Below are positions 26,258-32,048 of a stretch of DNA of 32,048 nt, in pieces. This DNA comes from Marinigracilibium pacificum (GTDB taxonomy: Bacteria > Bacteroidota > Bacteroidia > Cytophagales > Cyclobacteriaceae), in assembly GCF_012926615.1 (NCBI RefSeq), contig NZ_JABBNU010000018.1:1-32048 (forward strand), read 5' to 3'. The number at the start of each line of letters is the position of its first letter. The first letter of the stretch is position 1. The position numbers and the translations under genes are program-made. Under the pieces are notes generated by a model. That model was not told the origin of the DNA, did not search any database, and saw nothing but the letters and a program-made list of their open reading frames with translations.

Positions 26258-27805
26258 TCACATGGTTTTTGTATAGCTCAATTCTTCTTTTGCTTCCTTG
26301 GCAATTGTTCTATTTGGATGCTTTTTTAAAGTCTTTTCAAAATAAATATATGCTTCATCAAATCTATTTTGGCTTACCAACCAATCTGCATATAGCTCAT
26401 ACGAAGGCTTTTGCACAACAGGAGGTCCGTAATTAAACCCAGCCATTTCTTCAAATTCAATTGACTTTAAAAGCCATTTTTCAGTATCCACTTGATTACC
26501 ATTCATCCATGCTTTAAGCCCTTTTAATTGGCACTCCATAGATTTTGCCAAATCTATATCTGATTGCCTTACCATACCATCAGTTTCACCTTTACATAAT
26601 GCTATGCCATAATCTGAAACCTTTGATTTGTCTGCACTCCATTCTCTAACGATTACGTCTATATATTTATCAATCTGAGATTCATCATTATTAAAGTACC
26701 CCTTATAGCCTTCACTAAAATAATATTGGGCTCTGACTGAGATATTGAGGTCTTTAACATCAACCTTAATATCTGCTATTTCTGAATCATAATCATCTGT
26801 TTCCACCAGGTATGTACCTTTTAGAAACACAAGGTGCTCTCTCGCTCTTTCAGAAGGCTTTTCAGCAGTGTATTGCTGCATGTTTTCAACCATTTTTTTG
26901 GCTTCATCCACTCTACCTTGCTGCAAGTATCCATATTGTAGCCAATGAAAGGAATGATAACCTCTGGCATCGTTATCTAGCCCTTTACGATTTTTTCTAT
27001 CTACACTAGCCTGATATGATTTTTCATTAGCTTCAACAACAGCGTCCCACATTCCTAATGCAACATAAATATGTGAAGGCATATGAAGCGCGTGAGCTGC
27101 ATCAGGAGCAACTTTACTATAATTATTTGCCGCTTCAATAGCCAAACGTGCATGTTCAGGATCATCATATGAATGAATTAAATAATGTAATGCTCCAGGA
27201 TGACGTGGATTAACTTTTAATACCTCTTTGGCAGCAGCAGCAGCCTGACCGAAGATTTCATAATCTCTGGGCGTTTTTACTTTACCCAATAAAGACAATG
27301 AATAAAATGCATTTACCTCTTGGTTATCCTTATACTTATCTGACATCTTATTTAGGAAATCAGAATACATTTGGTCTCTCTCATTTTTTGGATACCCTGA
27401 CTTATATAGATATTTTATTGATTCTATCAAATCACGTTCAAGCTCAGTAATATCACTCAGCTTCCCTTTTTCTAGCATTTCTTTCATTACAGCAGACCCT
27501 TTTTCATAATCCTGGTATCTCCATAAAGGGTGATTATAAGTCATAGCTTCTCCCCAATAAGCCAGTGCAAACTCCGGATCTGCTTCCTGTGCCTTTATAA
27601 ATTCATCTCTTGCATCAGCATATTCAAAACTATGCAACAATAACATACCTTTTTTAAAAGCTGCTTTTGCTTTATCATTACCTGAGATTTCTAATTCTAT
27701 TTCTCCTAAGGAATAATCAACTTCCTTTTTATCAGTATTACAAGAAAGGGCAGTAAGAATTATACCGATAAAGAATATTATCAAAGAGTGGATGTTGGTT
27801 TTCAT
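26258..27805 (-). CDS. TPR-repeat lipoprotein
   Basis: 515 aa. Lipoprotein signal ending ALSC (Cys22). The region 45-110 holds TPR-like helical pairs (AFKKGMLLLHSFEYADARDE, ADPEFALAYWGEAMTYNHP), and more repeats follow at about 190-300 and in the C-terminal 60 residues (YELYADWLVSQNRFDEAYIY). Motifs such as DAAHALHMPSHIYVALGMWD and GFNYGPPVVQKPSYELYADW recur in a conserved family of bacterial TPR proteins whose function is not known to me. Likely periplasmic or membrane-anchored scaffold. Single gene with its own terminator and a 93-bp gap upstream. Confidence 0.82.
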   Translation of the reverse strand: MKTNIHSLIIFFIGIILTALSCNTDKKEVDYSLGEIELEISGNDKAKAAFKKGMLLLHSFEYADARDEFIKAQEADPEFALAYWGEAMTYNHPLWRYQDYEKGSAVMKEMLEKGKLSDITELERDLIESIKYLYKSGYPKNERDQMYSDFLNKMSDKYKDNQEVNAFYSLSLLGKVKTPRDYEIFGQAAAAAKEVLKVNPRHPGALHYLIHSYDDPEHARLAIEAANNYSKVAPDAAHALHMPSHIYVALGMWDAVVEANEKSYQASVDRKNRKGLDNDARGYHSFHWLQYGYLQQGRVDEAKKMVENMQQYTAEKPSERAREHLVFLKGTYLVETDDYDSEIADIKVDVKDLNISVRAQYYFSEGYKGYFNNDESQIDKYIDVIVREWSADKSKVSDYGIALCKGETDGMVRQSDIDLAKSMECQLKGLKAWMNGNQVDTEKWLLKSIEFEEMAGFNYGPPVVQKPSYELYADWLVSQNRFDEAYIYFEKTLKKHPNRTIAKEAKEELSYTKTM

Positions 27806-27898
27806 GGTGGTAATGGGCAGATTGGTAAATGAACTATTATAAATTTACTAAAAAGACTTAACTATTTCACTATTGAATTAAGAGTAACAAACTATCGA

Positions 27899-29017
27899 TC
27901 AACTATATAAACTCCTTAATTCAGCACAAAACCTATCTGTTTGTTCAATTGTCCCTGTACTAATTCTACACCATTTATTGAATGGAGGAAAAGGTCGGCC
28001 AATTAAAATTCCTTTTTCGTAGAAATGTTTCCCAAGTTGATCAATTTCCTTCCCTGACTCAAAAAACACAAAATTAGTATGTGACTTAACATATCGCATA
28101 TCTAATTTATCCAGTGTATTATAAATCATTTCTTTAGACTCCCTATTTTTTTTAAGGGACATTTGATAAAAGTCGTGATCATCGAGGGCAGCCTCTGCGG
28201 CTCTTAATGCAGGAACATTTGTAAATGCCATAATGTGATCCCTGAGTCTTCTCGCTATATCAGGACGAGCAATTAAATAACCTATTCTTAACCCTGCAAG
28301 ACCATAAACTTTACTGAATGTTCTGGAAACAATAACATTCTTATTTTCTTTTACCAGTTCAACCATTGAAGGGTAGCCTTCTTCCTCTATAAAATCATAA
28401 TAAGCTTCATCAGAAAAAACAATAACATCTTTAGATATTTCATTGCAAAACTGCCTAAGATCACCGGATGGAAGCAGGGTAGAAGTTGGATTATTTGGGT
28501 TACATAAGAATATGAGATTTGTCTGAGGCGTTATACTATTTTTCATTGACTGAAGATCAACACCCATATTTGCATCTACATCAACATAAGTTACATTACT
28601 GCCAAAAAGCAAAGAATAGTCCATCATAGCTAAAAAGGTAGGTTTTGGAGCAATTATATTTCCTCCATACATGCCATACACTGCTCCTGCAGCTTTTAAC
28701 CCTTCAGTAGAACCTCCAGTAATAACAATACAATCAGATGAAACCCCCTCTCTCTCAGCTAGCTTTTCCTTTAAAGGTTGCATATATGCCCAGGGATACC
28801 TGCACGACTCATCGAAAGAATCTATTATCTTTTGCCGGACAACCTTTGATGGACCATAAGGGTTTTCATTGGAGCTTAACCTTATTAAAGTTCTTTCTTC
28901 ATTAATTTGGTCACCAACGATAGAGTTAGCAAATGAAGGAAAGCCGGAAAGCAATGTTGCCGCACCGATAAGACTCGATGAACTTTTCAACCATTGACGT
29001 CTGTTTAATTTACTCAT
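27899..29017 (-). CDS. Tat-exported HisC-like PLP aminotransferase
   Basis: 372 aa. The N-terminus carries a twin-arginine signal (NRRQWLK, R6-R7, then a hydrophobic stretch to SFANS at about 32). The rest is a fold-type I class I/II aminotransferase of the histidinol-phosphate aminotransferase group: SSNENPYGPS (48-57), GGSTEGLKAA, CNPNNPTS (172-179), D203 and Y206 for PLP, and Schiff-base lysine K236 in SRTFSKVYGLAGLRIGY. Tat export fits a protein that must fold around its cofactor before crossing the membrane. Substrate unknown; no histidine-biosynthesis gene is near, so a true HisC role is unlikely. Confidence 0.88.
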   Translation of the reverse strand: MSKLNRRQWLKSSSSLIGAATLLSGFPSFANSIVGDQINEERTLIRLSSNENPYGPSKVVRQKIIDSFDESCRYPWAYMQPLKEKLAEREGVSSDCIVITGGSTEGLKAAGAVYGMYGGNIIAPKPTFLAMMDYSLLFGSNVTYVDVDANMGVDLQSMKNSITPQTNLIFLCNPNNPTSTLLPSGDLRQFCNEISKDVIVFSDEAYYDFIEEEGYPSMVELVKENKNVIVSRTFSKVYGLAGLRIGYLIARPDIARRLRDHIMAFTNVPALRAAEAALDDHDFYQMSLKKNRESKEMIYNTLDKLDMRYVKSHTNFVFFESGKEIDQLGKHFYEKGILIGRPFPPFNKWCRISTGTIEQTDRFCAELRSLYS

Positions 29018-29032
29018 AAGAAATGTATCATT

Positions 29033-29051
29033 ATTCTTATAAGTTAAGAAT
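29033..29051. promoter_or_regulatory. Inverted repeat upstream of aminotransferase
   Basis: ATTCTTA / TAAGAAT arms around a 5-bp spacer, 16-34 bp before the aminotransferase ATG. Position suits an operator or a short leader hairpin; AT-rich sequence makes chance occurrence likely. Confidence 0.25.
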
Positions 29052-29094
29052 ATTAAAAATTAGGTCAAAAAAATATTATTTCATTAGTAACTCA

Positions 29095-29646
29095 TTAACC
29101 AATTTCTATTTCATATTTCACTAATAAACCCGGCAATGTTTCCAAAGAAAATTTTGCTTTGCGTATATCATTTTTCTCCGGATCAATATTGAAATTTATT
29201 GCGGTTGAAAAATCAGCATCTACCAGACTTGTATTATCAAATTGAGCCCCAAGAAGATCACAATCTCGATAAACAACTTTATCAATTTTCGCATTTACAA
29301 AATCAACATCATGCAATCTGGAGTTCAAAAAGCGAAGATTATTTAGCTTCAATTCATAAAAAGAACTAAAGTCTAATTGACAAGATTCAAAACTCATTTG
29401 AAGGAGAAAGGGATTACAATAATCAAATCGTACACCTAAAAGTTTTGAGTTTTTGAAAATTACATTTTGAAAGGAAGTATTCAGGGTATTTATATTGCTT
29501 AAATCTGAACTATTGAATTCACATTCAATAAACTTAAACTCTTTAAAATTGGCTTGAATAAAACTGCAGTTATTAAAAACACAATTTTCATACTCTCCCT
29601 TTTCAAGATCTTTTATGGACTCAAATATTTCACCTTCTTTATACAT
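29095..29646 (-). CDS. Pentapeptide-repeat protein
   Basis: 183 aa. Repeating A/C/S-x-F/L pattern in steps of five from about 18 to 155 (CVFNNCSFIQANFKEFKFIE, CDLLGAQFDNTSLVDADFS), forming a right-handed quadrilateral beta-helix. The C-terminal LPGLLVKYEIEIG resembles the dimerising tail of Qnr/MfpA-type DNA-mimic proteins, which protect gyrase; whether this one does so is not shown. Cytoplasmic. It begins 11 bp after the DUF4287/DUF5655 gene, so the two share a transcript. Confidence 0.85.
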   Translation of the reverse strand: MYKEGEIFESIKDLEKGEYENCVFNNCSFIQANFKEFKFIECEFNSSDLSNINTLNTSFQNVIFKNSKLLGVRFDYCNPFLLQMSFESCQLDFSSFYELKLNNLRFLNSRLHDVDFVNAKIDKVVYRDCDLLGAQFDNTSLVDADFSTAINFNIDPEKNDIRKAKFSLETLPGLLVKYEIEIG

Positions 29647-29657
29647 TAAAAATTATT

Positions 29658-30215
29658 TTATCCAGCAGCATTATACGCTGATTTTAAGCCATTAATTATT
29701 CCATCACTAATTTGCGAAATATCAGTGATATCTGCTTGATGTGTACACATTGCATTCTTGGAAACTATCTGTTTAAATTCACTTTCAGAATCTTGGTCTT
29801 TTAAAATTACCTGAACTTCAAATCTTGATTTTGTAGCAGGTTTTAGAATTGAAAATTGTTTTTTCCTTCTAAGACTGACATAAGATTTTTTAGGAGCGAT
29901 CTCAATATCATTTCCAAACTTATTTACAGCTTCGATTATCTTTTTATAAATTGGAATAAAATGCTCTTTCCCCTTAAATTGTTCCTCAACCAATAATGAC
30001 TTATCTTCAACAGAACCAGAATCTGTTTTTAAGGCTTTCAATGCAACTAAATTGGCAAAACCATGAGTAAAACCATGATCCTCTTTTAAATACTTTACGA
30101 TTTGACCATGTTTTACCAAATCACCCTTATCATTAACAATATTGATCCATTCTTCTAAAGACTTCCCAGTTTTAGCCTTTAAATTCTCAATCATAGTTAT
30201 TGCCGCGTCATCCAT
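29658..30215 (-). CDS. DUF4287/DUF5655 domain protein
   Basis: 185 aa from the ATG at 30215. The frame is open back to a TTG at 30287, but that extension would be read through a transcription terminator, and the family normally begins at the MDDAAITMIENLKAKTGKS-type start used here. Residues about 4-55 are DUF4287 (TGKSLEEWINIV, HGFTHGFANLVALKAL); about 70-180 are DUF5655 (HFIPIYKKIIEAVNKFGNDI, APKKSYVSLRRKKQFSILKP, RFEVQVIL). DUF5655-type proteins are small cytosolic proteins of unknown role, sometimes described as transporter-like. An A-run precedes the ATG as is usual in this phylum. Confidence 0.82.
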   Translation of the reverse strand: MDDAAITMIENLKAKTGKSLEEWINIVNDKGDLVKHGQIVKYLKEDHGFTHGFANLVALKALKTDSGSVEDKSLLVEEQFKGKEHFIPIYKKIIEAVNKFGNDIEIAPKKSYVSLRRKKQFSILKPATKSRFEVQVILKDQDSESEFKQIVSKNAMCTHQADITDISQISDGIINGLKSAYNAAG

Positions 30216-30239
30216 GTTTTTTTTTATATAATTTACTAA

Positions 30240-30281
30240 AAATAAAAATGCCCCCAAATTGTGTATAACATTTTGGGGGCA
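30240..30281 (-). terminator. Terminator of the IPT/BNR lipoprotein gene
   Basis: Arms TGCCCCCAAA (30249-30258) and TTTGGGGGCA (30272-30281); on the minus strand TTTTTATTT follows. Located 22 bp after the lipoprotein stop and 33 bp before the DUF4287 start. Confidence 0.85.
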
Positions 30282-30302
30282 CTTCAAAACAAGATCTTTT
30301 AA

Positions 30303-31619
30303 TTATTCTCTAAGCTTCAAATAAACGTTACCACCATTGAATAAAACAATATCATTCGTGGTATTTATATGGATACGCATTTCATCATTTATCAACACTC
30401 CGGACAAATCAAGATATCTAAATAGATAATTCTCAGATTCAACATCATATTCAATATATTTTAAATCTGAGGTCACCCCACTTAGTTTATTATTAAATAC
30501 ATCCATTGCCTGTAAATTACCTGAGAAAAGAATCTCCGGAAGAATAATTGCTTTACTCCATGAACTCCCTTTATTATTAGATTCCCACAATACACAAGGA
30601 TCTGAGGCTGTCCAGTCCTCAAAACCTGCTATTGGTCTTTTAATAAGTTTTGAACCGGTATAACCTGCAGCAAATGATTTTATGCTTGTTAAAATCACAG
30701 GAGCTCCTTCATCAATGAATAAAGGTAAATTTTCACTGTTGATTGAGCCTTCTTCAATACGATAAGCTTTTTGAAAGTATTCACTTATTAGCCAATTAGT
30801 TTCACCACTAATTGTAAATTTAGCATCACTTGATTGTGCTGGTAAAGAATCTACAAACTTCCATTCAAGCCCACCATTAGATGTTTCATAAATACTATAT
30901 GAAGGATCGCCTTCTCCATATACACGCATGAAAACGTATCCATTTAATTCATCTTTAAAAGATAAATCAAGAACATCAAATTCATTTTCAGGGAAATCTA
31001 TTAAAGACCAGTTAGTTCCTCCATCAGTGCTCTTTGCAAACTTTAAATTATTTACATCACTAAATACATATAATATATCTCCAGTAACAGCTATTAAATC
31101 TTTAATTGGATTACCTTCAATATCAGGTGAATTAACTCTATTCCACGTTAGTCCACCATCTGTTGTCTTTAGAAGCTTATTCCCATAAACAAACCCTACC
31201 TGTCTGTTAGTTATAGAGAAAGACATCCCATCAAAATAATTATCTTCTGTTCCACTTATTTTATTCCAACCCGGATCTCTGACTTTCAATAAAAAAACAT
31301 CTTCACCAGGTATTCCTTTAATATGTAAATAACCAGTGCCTGCCTGTTTTGGAACATTTATTTTTACAGTTGTACTTGATTCAAATTGGGAAACCGGAAT
31401 TTCAAGATCATTCAATAAGAATATAGTGTTATCAGTAAAGCCAACACCATTAATAGTAACCAATTCAAAAGGAACGACATACTCTCCATTGATTAATTGA
31501 GTATTATGAATTTTGGGATTTACATTTATTTCATCTGACTTATTGCAAGAAGTGACAAAACCCATTAAAACCAATAACAGGTTAAACGTCATTAATGAAA
31601 CGATTTTTCGTGTGTTCAT
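30303..31619 (-). CDS. IPT/TIG and BNR-repeat lipoprotein
   Basis: 438 aa. Lipoprotein signal ending VTSC (Cys25). Residues about 35-110 form an IPT/TIG Ig-like domain (VTINGVGFTDNTIFLLND, TVKINVPKQAGTGYLHIKG). The rest is a beta-propeller with four Asp-box/BNR repeats: TTDGGLTWNRV, STDGGTNWSLI, TSNGGLEWKFV, SNNKGSSWSKA. It resembles Bacteroidota surface lipoproteins related to YCF48/VPS10-type propellers, usually binding rather than catalytic; no sialidase Arg triad was identified. Monocistronic, ends at a strong terminator, and has a sigma-54-like promoter upstream. Confidence 0.85.
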   Translation of the reverse strand: MNTRKIVSLMTFNLLLVLMGFVTSCNKSDEINVNPKIHNTQLINGEYVVPFELVTINGVGFTDNTIFLLNDLEIPVSQFESSTTVKINVPKQAGTGYLHIKGIPGEDVFLLKVRDPGWNKISGTEDNYFDGMSFSITNRQVGFVYGNKLLKTTDGGLTWNRVNSPDIEGNPIKDLIAVTGDILYVFSDVNNLKFAKSTDGGTNWSLIDFPENEFDVLDLSFKDELNGYVFMRVYGEGDPSYSIYETSNGGLEWKFVDSLPAQSSDAKFTISGETNWLISEYFQKAYRIEEGSINSENLPLFIDEGAPVILTSIKSFAAGYTGSKLIKRPIAGFEDWTASDPCVLWESNNKGSSWSKAIILPEILFSGNLQAMDVFNNKLSGVTSDLKYIEYDVESENYLFRYLDLSGVLINDEMRIHINTTNDIVLFNGGNVYLKLRE

Positions 31620-31667
31620 AAATTGATTTTGGATAAAAGATTTAATAGTAATTTCACTAATTATCTT

Positions 31668-31682
31668 TCAATTACAGTGCCA
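31668..31682 (-). promoter_or_regulatory. Sigma-54-like promoter for the IPT/BNR gene
   Basis: On the minus strand TTGGCACTGTAATTGA has a full -24 element (TTGGCAC) and TTG of the -12 element at correct spacing, but the GC dinucleotide is GA. Predicted start near 31656, about 37 bp before the ATG. Confidence 0.3.
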
Positions 31683-31956
31683 ATTTATAAGATATCTAAA
31701 AAATTCATGACGAACGGTTAAAATTATATTATTAATAATCACCCTTATCAAAATATAATTAGTAATGTTTATATGCTTTAAAAAAAAGAGATGAAAAGAA
31801 TAAAGAGAAATTACGAGAATGGTAATAATTGACTTGTGATTTTGAACTGCCTATATTTATAAAAACACTGATCGTTTTTATAAGAGTCTGAATAGATAAA
31901 AAGAGTAAGAGTGAGCGTGAGTATTGAGGCGATTAGTACTATAAAAATCAGGCCAT

Positions 31957-31990
31957 AAAAAAACCCTCACCGGAATCCGATAAGGGTTTT
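31957..31990 (-). terminator. Terminator of a gene beyond the right edge
   Basis: AAAACCCT (31960-31967) / AGGGTTTT (31983-31990), with inner CGG-AAT-CCG pairing. On the minus strand a run of seven T follows. It probably ends a minus-strand transcript from outside the window. Confidence 0.65.
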
Positions 31991-32008
31991 GATAATAAAA
32001 TGGCCCCA

Positions 32009-32030
32009 TGACGAAGCTAAAAGCTTGTCA
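32009..32030. repeat. Imperfect palindrome at right edge
   Basis: TGACgAAGCT / AGCTTGTCA with a 3-nt loop and one bulged G, followed by TCAGGACTTTCAGGATGATA. GC content is higher than the surroundings. May be part of a dispersed repeat or MITE-like element cut by the window edge. Confidence 0.3.
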
Positions 32031-32048
32031 GGACTTTCAGGATGATAC

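Larger units (their letters stand above)
31620..32048. other. Gene-free right end of window
   Basis: No convincing ORF. From left to right: upstream region of the IPT/BNR gene with the sigma-54-like site, a 9-bp inverted repeat TATAAAAAC / GTTTTTATA (31858-31882), a terminator (31957-31990) and a palindrome (32009-32030). The middle 31700-31850 is plain AT-rich sequence. Confidence 0.6.

Noticed and set aside
24632-27805. Polysaccharide utilisation locus around the amylase
   Set aside because: No SusC or SusD homologue; the TPR lipoprotein lacks the SusD N-terminal and motif features I could recognise and has its own terminator.
27899-29017. Histidine biosynthesis gene hisC
   Set aside because: Tat leader and absence of any other his gene make a cytosolic biosynthetic role unlikely.
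31957-32048. Possible C-terminal end of a minus-strand protein at the right edge
   Set aside because: One frame is open to a TGA at about 31970, but it runs into the terminator stem and shows no recognisable motif.
1-32048. CRISPR arrays, tRNA or rRNA genes, insertion sequences, phage genes
   Set aside because: No regularly spaced repeats, no cloverleaf or rRNA-like stretches and no transposase, integrase or capsid-like proteins were seen.

Overview
The window looks like chromosomal DNA of a Bacteroidota bacterium, most likely a Cytophagales-type (marine or soil gliding-clade) organism. It is AT-rich. Signal peptides and Bacteroidota-style lipoproteins are frequent, most ribosome-binding regions are A-rich rather than Shine-Dalgarno-like, and the families present (GLPGLI, TonB-receptor-like outer-membrane barrel, membrane LytTR, DUF4846, BNR/IPT lipoprotein) are typical of the phylum. 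About 27 genes are called. No rRNA, tRNA, CRISPR array, transposase or SusC/SusD pair was seen.

Layout. (1) 1-4.8 kb: the 3' end of a WG-repeat protein (+) faces a minus-strand pair made of an AAA+ ATPase resembling those of contractile injection systems and, 5 bp downstream, an 889-aa leaderless protein with SH3-like and LysM-like modules and long glycine-rich segments. This is the most unusual gene pair in the window. (2) 4.9-8.0 kb: a secreted lipocalin-like protein translationally coupled to a serine beta-lactamase-like lipoprotein, then a membrane-anchored LytTR regulator with a small membrane partner. (3) 8.0-8.34 kb: a gene-free stretch with a sigma-54-type promoter followed about 85 nt later by a strong terminator and no ORF between them, so a candidate small RNA. 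(4) 8.3-14.6 kb: a GNAT acetyltransferase, then an OmpR-type response regulator/histidine kinase pair divergent from a GLPGLI protein and an outer-membrane beta-barrel protein. The divergent gap carries a TTAAC array with about 10-bp period, the likely operator of the response regulator. (5) 14.6-22.0 kb: a nine-gene minus-strand directon with very short gaps and overlaps: DUF302 protein, aldose 1-epimerase, 7-TM protein, serine hydrolase, YdjM-type membrane protein, DUF4846 lipoprotein, polysaccharide deacetylase, DHFR/RibD-like reductase and MRJP/yellow-like lipoprotein. (6) 22.2-24.4 kb: a fatty acid desaturase convergent with a D-lactate dehydrogenase over a shared terminator. (7) 24.6-26.1 kb: a lipoprotein alpha-amylase that closely resembles archaeal (Pyrococcus-type) enzymes, with a 12-bp tandem operator upstream. 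(8) 26.2-32.0 kb: a TPR lipoprotein, a Tat-exported HisC-like aminotransferase, a pentapeptide-repeat protein coupled to a DUF4287/DUF5655 protein, an IPT/BNR lipoprotein, and a gene-free right end with a terminator and a palindrome.

Three start sites were moved inward of the longest reading frames: the AAA+ ATPase and the DUF4287/DUF5655 protein (their longest frames begin at TTG codons lying within or just upstream of transcription terminators) and one serine hydrolase. Two genes have well-supported or unavoidable non-ATG starts (GTG for the DHFR-like reductase, TTG or GTG for the epimerase).
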